Shown here: positions 59,072 through 64,000 of the stretch, piece by piece | Numbering within the stretch: position 1 is the stretch's first letter | Layout of the letters: each line of letters begins with the position of its first letter | NCBI GenBank assembly: GCA_012295275.1 | Contig: CM022670.1 | Span: forward strand, 12,367,083-12,431,082 | DNA: 64,000 nt | From: Chrysomallon squamiferum | Taxonomy: Eukaryota; Mollusca; Gastropoda; Neomphalida; Peltospiridae | Reading direction: 5' to 3' | Notes under the pieces: generated by a model | What the model saw: the letters and a program-made list of their open reading frames with translations, nothing else | What the model was told of the DNA's origin: nothing | Databases searched by the model: none | Translations under genes and position numbers: made by a program

Positions 59072-62000
59072 GAGAGACAAATGTAACCATTTTGCTTATA
59101 TGATTTATTTGTCTTTATGAAATCACTGTTTTATCTTAAACTAATAGACAGGTATGCAGACAGATAAATATGCATACAAACCATATTTTATTTTGCCTTA
59201 TATTGCGGTTTCATCATAAACTGTAGATTTCAGAGCAGAACTTTAGGTAAGCAAACAAAACCCAGTCAATTGATATAATTTGTTAAATATCTGTCTGGAT
59301 GTTAGACAGTACAATCTAGATCAATGTCTGTTACACCATACATAATTTAACACCTACTTTCGGAGTCTTAAATTGTTAGACGAGTCCACATAAGTCTTTA
59401 TTACTGAAAGATGCTGTGTACTTAACACTCAAAATAAATTATTTTAGTATTTGCTTGAAAGTGTTGCAAACTGGGGATATTTAGGTCTAAACCTACTTAA
59501 ATCACTTCAATTTTCTTGATGTGAATGTCACTGTTTTACTCCCAAGATGGCAGACTTACTGTTCTGACAGTCATCTGTGTTTATTCTAGTACCAAAGCCT
59601 TTTCATTTATTTATAAATATGTACACATTATGATCCTGAGTTACTAAAAATTCTCCCACAAATGTAAATTATGACGTACTTCAAACTGGCATTTTTACTG
59701 TCCTGTCAGCCATTTTGATTTCAGCCAAATACCTTTCATATATTTGTAAATGTGTACACAGATACATCCTGAGCCACAAAAAGATCTGCCAAATTCATCA
59801 ATCCCAGTTCAGAAATCTTTACTCAAATTTAGTTAATGCTGCACTGTTTAGTTTCCCAGAGCACAGTCGTTCGGCTTTCCCTAGAAGAGCCGCAAAATAT
59901 TGACGTACGTGTCATTGCGGTATTTTACAGTCTTTCCGCTGCCAATCTCAAGTTCTGCTATCCAAACATTCACATCATGATTAGAATTAAATAATGTTTG
60001 AACTTCTTAACCGGCAAAGTCATTGATGAAACTTAAGGAGTTACGTAATCACTTAGTAAATAAAAATAAAATTAGGGGTTCATTTTTTTTTTCTTAGCTG
60101 GGATTTGTCTCTCAGTCTTCGTGACTCTGTGTCTCACTCTTTTTTTTTCGCTTACATTCACTGTCTCTATCGTTCTTTCAGTTTGTATTTCAGTATCCCC
60201 TTATCTCTTTTACACTCTGTCTGTCTGTCTCTCACAAAACGTAATGTACAAATCAAAATCCCATACAGCGGAATTTTGTTCCCAGATTAATTTAATTACT
60301 TGGTGAAGCTGGACCATTTAACATTGATTTTTATTTGCTTATTTGCTTGTTTGTTGCTTTCATTCTTTCTTTCTTTCTTTTTCTATTTTCAGATTGTTGA
60401 TGTTGGAATGAATCGTGAAGATTATCATTATATAATTGGTGGTCCGGTAAGATGTTTCACTTTGCCATTATTGTGAGTTCAGTCAAATGGAACAATAGTG
60501 ATTGAAGCGTATCTGTTGCCAAAGGGAAGCATATATTATTATTAGACTTCCTGAAAAAAAAAAAAAAAAGTTAATAGATTTTTTAAGTATCATATTTTTG
60601 AAAAATAATTATCATAATGTCCACAGCTCTTTGCTGTATTTGTTTTTATAAATATAATTATTTATATTCAATTTGTATAATTAAGGAAACAAAATTAATA
60701 AATGAAACATTCTAGATGCACAACTATAAATAATAATAATACAAAAAGAAAAAATAATGCCTTTTTTTTTCAGAATGATTGTATATATTATGTAGTGTGT
60801 CTGTGTTTGGGTGTTTACGTCTTTGGAAGATCAAAACTGACAACATAAACCTGTCTTTCTACATTTTTACTTCCAATAGCTCATGACAGAAAATTAATCA
60901 ATGTTACACTCAACAACATCAAAGGTTTATATTTAATCTACCCAACCATAACTGTCAAAGTCAGCTTGTTTATGAGTCCAACAAAACCTGCAAAGACAAA
61001 ATACAAATATATTAGTGTTAGTGTAGACCTCTGTGTTAACTTCAAAAATCCTTTTCAGTCCCTCACTTTTGACTCATGACTTCCTTGTCTTTCAATTTAA
61101 ATTCTCTCTTACAGAGGCTGTATGAAAATAATTTCATGTAGACCTGTATGTGTGTATGTATGTCAATGGCTGGCAGAGGTCTGGTGGTACCCGGTGCCAA
61201 CTCCTTGATTGCATGCCCCAAAGATTCAAGTATAAGGCCTAGTACTGAGAAATATTATGATAAAGGAAGATATAGTGAAAATGTAAAGACAGATGAAACA
61301 TAAGATAAACACTTTATTTGATTTAAATATAAATCAACCAAGTTTGTTAAGTTTTTTTCTCCAATTGAATGCCATCCCCATTTGGATGCCCAGGGCCACT
61401 GTTCCTTCATCCCCACCCTTCTGCATGCCACTGATGTCTGTATGTTTGTGTGGGTGGGTGTGTATATGTGTGCAAGTGTGTCATATTTAGCATACCTTCA
61501 TGTATATATTTAATTTTTTCCAGCATGAACATATTAAACAAAAAACATCTAATGTAATTTTTTAAAATTTTGAAATAGCATTTAGTTTTTGTGTCTATAG
61601 TTTTTATCATTTTCTTTCTTTCTCTAGGACATCGACATTCTTGATTTAAAATCTTTCACTCACGGTGGAGTCAACATTACAGGATTTACTCTCATTCCTC
61701 AAAGTACACAACATCTGATGACATCACCATCAGGCCTTGGCAACATGGTGACCTCGAAGATCATCAAACGAAGGGCAAAGCCACGACCCCTTTCAGTTCG
61801 AGTGTCTGTGAGTAATTATCTGATACTGAGCGTTATGAAATAACAGCACTAGATGACTCACGTATTGAAGCTGGCCACTTTAGCTGCTAATATATTTTAT
61901 GTTCTAAGAGATGAAGGATTTTGACATTATCCAGTTAGGAAGAAAAGATGTAACATTACATTTGGTTGCTGTAAAATAATAAATGTAATTAATTTCTGTG

Positions 62001-63826
62001 CTATTATAATAATCTTACAGATGTCATATCTTTTTTTTTTCATTGATTTTTTTTTGGCTCTTTACTGGTTGATTATTTGCTCTCATCATCTTCCTAATGA
62101 TTCTTTTTATTTAGTTATTTAATTATATTTTTCATCTTAATATGGATGTCTCCTACAAATTTAAGTTTCCCCGGTTCCAGGCAAACTAATAAGTTACTGA
62201 AAACTATTTAACACAAAGTCTAAATTCTGAATGTAAGATTCTTGTTCAGTTGTTGAGTTATGGTCTGGAGATTGTGTGGTTACAGGATCCATCCTCCTCC
62301 ATGCCTCTGTTGAACTAATTCTCACTCCAGCCAGTGTTCTGTGACTGGCTTCTCATAGCAATTCATTGATAAACCAAACACAAAGCATTAGATGGAATTA
62401 TAAAAAAGGTCAAAATGCACACCTATGATCTGTTGGACCTTGAAAAATGATCTAACTACTGCAAAATGATTTAGATGATTAATTAATGAGCTTACTAAGT
62501 GAAAATTCATCACGTCATTAGTACACTGTTCTAACCACAAGCCTACAACCAGTCCTCTTAAACTGACCACCCCACCTTCAGCAAACATAAGGAACAAACA
62601 AAAAATAATAAAAAATAAATAAATTTACCACAATTATTCTCTTTCTGATTTTTTTGTTTTCATGTTCATTCCAGACAGATGCTGCTCTGGCTGCTGATGG
62701 GATTAGAATTCTGATCAGAGCTTTCAACATTCTTCTGGAAAGTCCAACAAACAGACAGGTCTACAAAGCATTTCGTCGAGGAGAGCTGTACAACAACAAC
62801 ACAAAAGGTATAAAATGCAGAGCAAAGACTCCCAAACCCTGGGTACATGGCGAAGTCATCAAAGAGGCTATTAAACAGGTAAACAAGAAATTAGATTTTA
62901 CGTCTGCTTTAGTTCATATCACTGAGATGTTAATATGGAATTCAGTCTTAAATGTTTGAGTAATTTTCCTAATTAATAGGGTTTTCTTTCTTACTTTTTT
63001 CCTACTTACTTAGTATAAATACATTTTATAATCTAAATAATTGTCTTATTTGTTGGTTAAGATATACTTATTGTGTCCAAAATAAACTACATTTTTCTAT
63101 TTTTCATACTTCCAAATCATTGCTTAATTTTTATATTTTATTAAAATATATATATATTTATTATCAAATGATTATTTTTTTTTGTATTATTAATCTTTGT
63201 TAATACTATTGCAAAATAATAAAGTACAGTTCTGTAGACAGTTATAAAAATGCAGTTTTATTTTTCTGTTGATTTTACACATTTTAACAGATGTTTGAAA
63301 AAAAGCGTGATAACTTGTCAGAAGCAGTAATCTTTTTCAGTCTCAGTTTGTTTCATCACTCTTCTTTCATAATGCATAGAACATGAAAACTTTTAGTTTT
63401 TATAGCTGATTTTTCTGCTCACTTTCACAGGTAAATTTATCGAATGGTTACACAGGTGATGTTACAATCAGTCGAGGTGGGACGCGAAGTAACCACAAAC
63501 TGAATATTATGCACCTCGCTTTTAAACAGCCCCTTACCAAGGTGAGATGTGTAAATAATCTAAATAACATCTTGATCTATCTCTTTCTATTTTGATAAAT
63601 GGTGTATAGTTATTAGTACTTTAATTTTGTATCATATCATCATCATCATCATCATCATTATTATATAATTTAATTATTCATTGCCTCAAGATTTATTTAT
63701 TTATTTATTTACGTTTTGCAGGTGGGAACATGGTCGAAATCAGAAGGTATCATTACAAATATGACGAGACCAGAAAAAGCCAAACCTAAATCATTTAACA
63801 GAACCAGAATTGTAACCACAATCTTG
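42546..63826 (+). CDS. Gene C: AMPA-like ionotropic glutamate receptor, ATD exons (3' part off window)
   Basis: Nine exons: 42546..42627, 47680..47832, 56388..56636, 57720..57916, 60393..60446, 61628..61807, 62675..62878, 63431..63541, 63722..63826. Together they give 445 codons: a signal peptide, the whole ATD and the first LBD strand (NRTRIVTTIL). All splice sites and frames are intact, with no internal stop. LBD and M1-M4 exons are expected to the right of 64000. Introns are much longer than in gene B (5.1 and 8.6 kb for the first two). AMPA class is inferred from ATD similarity to gene A only. Confidence 0.9.
42628..47679. other. Gene C intron 1 (5.1 kb)
   Basis: GTAT-type repeats 42815..42915, (AAT)n/(TTA)n 43125..43210, purine-rich AGA/GA sequence 43420..43600, (GA)n 43856..43939, TCTG/TCTA 44545..44645, (TG)n 44695..44770, (TTA)n 45918..45977 and TCTA/TATC 47365..47480. 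The stretch at about 46300..47300 is unique and GC-richer, but no exon is recognised. Confidence 0.7.
47680..47832 (+). CDS. Gene C exon 2: ATD, GIILDKSADDVKLAIEKAIE
   Basis: The acceptor is TTTTAATAG and the donor GCCA|GTAAGT; 153 nt, with the same border phases as gene B exon 2. It encodes the first ATD helix and a segment ending VNMADSFKLSEA. One NAT and one NTS sequon are visible. Confidence 0.87.
50040..51650 (+). repeat. Degenerate satellite-like array in gene C intron 2
   Basis: Recurring blocks in the same order: CATGGTGATGTAA, then GTCAGTCTTAACTGATTG, then GTCAGATTGTTCA, then TTAGACGTATTAAAGAATG, then CATGTAACAAA. Period is roughly 115-150 nt. Two neighbouring units around 50731 and 50847 are almost identical (period 116), a recent duplication in an otherwise old array. 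Confidence 0.72.
55270..55585 (+). repeat. 39-bp minisatellite, about eight copies
   Basis: Unit of the form CTCTTCTAAATGACTAATCT followed by AAACATACTAATATACCGT. Eight consecutive copies with few substitutions, no frame and no exon nearby. Confidence 0.9.
56388..56636 (+). CDS. Gene C exon 3: ATD, CSQLDIGVFVLFGGSNSFSY
   Basis: The acceptor is TTTACAG and the donor ATG|GTAAGT; 249 nt. It starts CSQL like gene A and includes YNTIQSYSQALHVPYV and YYLFDSDDG. The acceptor follows a (CTA)n/(TAC)n microsatellite by about 50 nt. Confidence 0.9.
56637..57719. other. Gene C intron 3
   Basis: (AC)n 56933..57002, (GT)n mixture 57303..57372, a T-run 57542..57558, and a second copy of the (ATT)n-tailed dispersed element (57580..57690) ending about 30 nt before the next exon. 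Confidence 0.75.
57580..57690 (+). repeat. Dispersed element with (ATT)n tail, copy 2
   Basis: Begins AAAAGAGCCATAAAATG, includes TAAAACCATTTGCAC and GAACTCAATGCT, and runs into (ATT)n then (ACT)n. Same order and orientation as 29489..29600. Confidence 0.6.
57720..57916 (+). CDS. Gene C exon 4: ATD, LWQLQQLYDAFR..IFLNQ
   Basis: The acceptor is TTCCACAG, directly after an (ATT)n tract; the donor is CAG|GTGCGT. Two bases complete Gly, giving DDG-LWQLQQLYDAF. 197 nt, identical in length to gene A. It ends RIIVSLSNVNAYQIFLNQ. Confidence 0.88.
57917..60392. other. Gene C intron 4 (2.5 kb)
   Basis: T-run near 58314..58334, A/T-rich 58565..58760, TATC then (TA)n at 58946..59067, and a degenerate direct duplication with about 132-nt period around 59530..59800 (for example CATTTATTTATAAATATGT against CATATATTTGTAAATGTGT). 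Confidence 0.65.
60393..60446 (+). CDS. Gene C exon 5: ATD micro-exon, IVDVGMNREDYHYIIGGP
   Basis: A 54-nt phase 0-0 exon between CTATTTTCAG and CCG|GTAAGA. YHYIIGGP is the classic AMPA ATD strand (YHYILAN in vertebrates), stronger than in A or B. Confidence 0.9.
60447..61627. other. Gene C intron 5
   Basis: AT-rich with short A- and T-runs; a GC-richer patch at about 61165..61450 without a recognised feature. Confidence 0.65.
61628..61807 (+). CDS. Gene C exon 6: ATD, DIDILDLKSFTHGGVNITGF
   Basis: A 180-nt phase 0-0 exon between TTCTCTAG and TCT|GTGAGT. It encodes LDLKSFTHGGVNITGFTLI, matching the vertebrate pattern F-x-x-G-G-A-N-V-T-G-F. The variable segment that follows is basic (KIIKRRAKPRP). 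Confidence 0.92.
61808..62674. other. Gene C intron 6
   Basis: Unique sequence; a weak tRNA-like A-box on the minus strand near 62520..62545 is not enough to call a SINE. Confidence 0.6.
62675..62878 (+). CDS. Gene C exon 7: ATD, TDAALAADGIRIL..IKCRAK
   Basis: A 204-nt phase 0-0 exon between CATTCCAG and CAG|GTAAAC. It encodes DAALAADGIRILIRAF, as in AMPA subunits (AALTYDAVxVM), and IKCRAKTPKPWVHGEVI with the disulfide cysteine. Confidence 0.92.
62879..63721. other. Gene C introns 7 and 8
   Basis: The intron 62879..63430 is AT-rich and featureless. The short intron 63542..63721 holds (CAT)n 63636..63659 and (TTTA)n near 63695. Confidence 0.7.
63431..63541 (+). CDS. Gene C exon 8: ATD, VNLSNGYTGDVTISRGGTRS
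   Basis: A 111-nt phase 0-0 exon between TTTCACAG and AAG|GTGAGA. It encodes GYTGDVTISRGGTRSNHKL, the G-x-T-G-x-(I/V)-x-(F/I) segment, but with ISRGG instead of the usual FDxxG seen in A and B. Confidence 0.88.
63722..63826 (+). CDS. Gene C exon 9: ATD end and first LBD strand
   Basis: A 105-nt phase 0-0 exon between TTTTGCAG and TTG|GTAAAA. It encodes VGTWSKSEGIITNMTRPEK, then FNRTRIVTTIL. The identical NRTRIVTTI in gene A predicts an LBD exon next. Confidence 0.9.
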
Positions 63827-64000
63827 GTAAAATAATATATGTTTTGACACATTTTTAATTTTTAATGTTTAATTTATTTTAATTTTTAATTTTTTATATT
63901 TTAATTTTTTAATTTTATTTATTTATTTTTAATTTTTTTATATTTTTATTTTTTAATTTTATATATTTATTTTTATTTTTTTTAATTTTTCATAGTTTTA
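63827..64000. other. Start of gene C intron 9
   Basis: TTTAA/TTTTAT low-complexity sequence up to the window end. Confidence 0.8.

Noticed and set aside
62220-62560. Possible SINE on either strand
   Set aside because: Single weak A-box-like and B-box-like matches without the right spacing or a tail.

Overview
The window is eukaryotic and AT-rich. It is full of long microsatellites, tRNA-derived SINE-like relics and minisatellites, and its genes are split into many short exons. The proteins and repeat style suggest a lophotrochozoan, most likely a mollusc. That is inference; nothing here fixes the species.

The coding content is a cluster of three related ionotropic glutamate receptor (iGluR) genes of AMPA type, recognised exon by exon from splice sites, matching intron phases and conserved motifs. 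Gene A (+, exons 2813..22065) enters from the left without its first exons. It runs through the amino-terminal domain (ATD), ligand-binding domain (LBD), M1-M4 and a cytoplasmic tail ending in the PDZ-ligand-like T-E-V. Gene B (-, 35220 down to 27352) has its own signal peptide and a full set of ATD exons, then stops: no LBD or membrane exons are seen between its stop codon and the end of gene A. Gene C (+, 42546 to beyond 64000) has a signal peptide and nine intact ATD exons; its LBD and channel exons should lie to the right. A and B are tail-to-tail. B and C are head-to-head across 7.3 kb. Homologous ATD exons share phases and nearly identical lengths, so the cluster arose by duplication, at least once with inversion. 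A and B are closest to each other.

Gene A carries three apparent one-base indels in its LBD exons: one missing base in 16053..16264 and a compensated pair in 16819..17165. All three lie in short homopolymers. Gene B carries one in 28071..28263. They may be assembly errors or real decay. Gene C shows none in its nine exons.

Odd structure: two minisatellites start inside exon edges. One, at the end of gene A, begins in the codons for the last residues and stop codon. The other, after gene B exon 2, has units resembling the exon end plus its 5' splice site. Other notable items are a probable GC-AG intron in gene A, a single flip/flop-position exon, an unedited CAG codon at the Q/R site, GC-rich pore exons in an AT-rich gene, a 715-bp fold-back element, and several minisatellite or satellite-like arrays in introns of gene C. 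Everything else is intron or intergenic sequence dominated by simple repeats.
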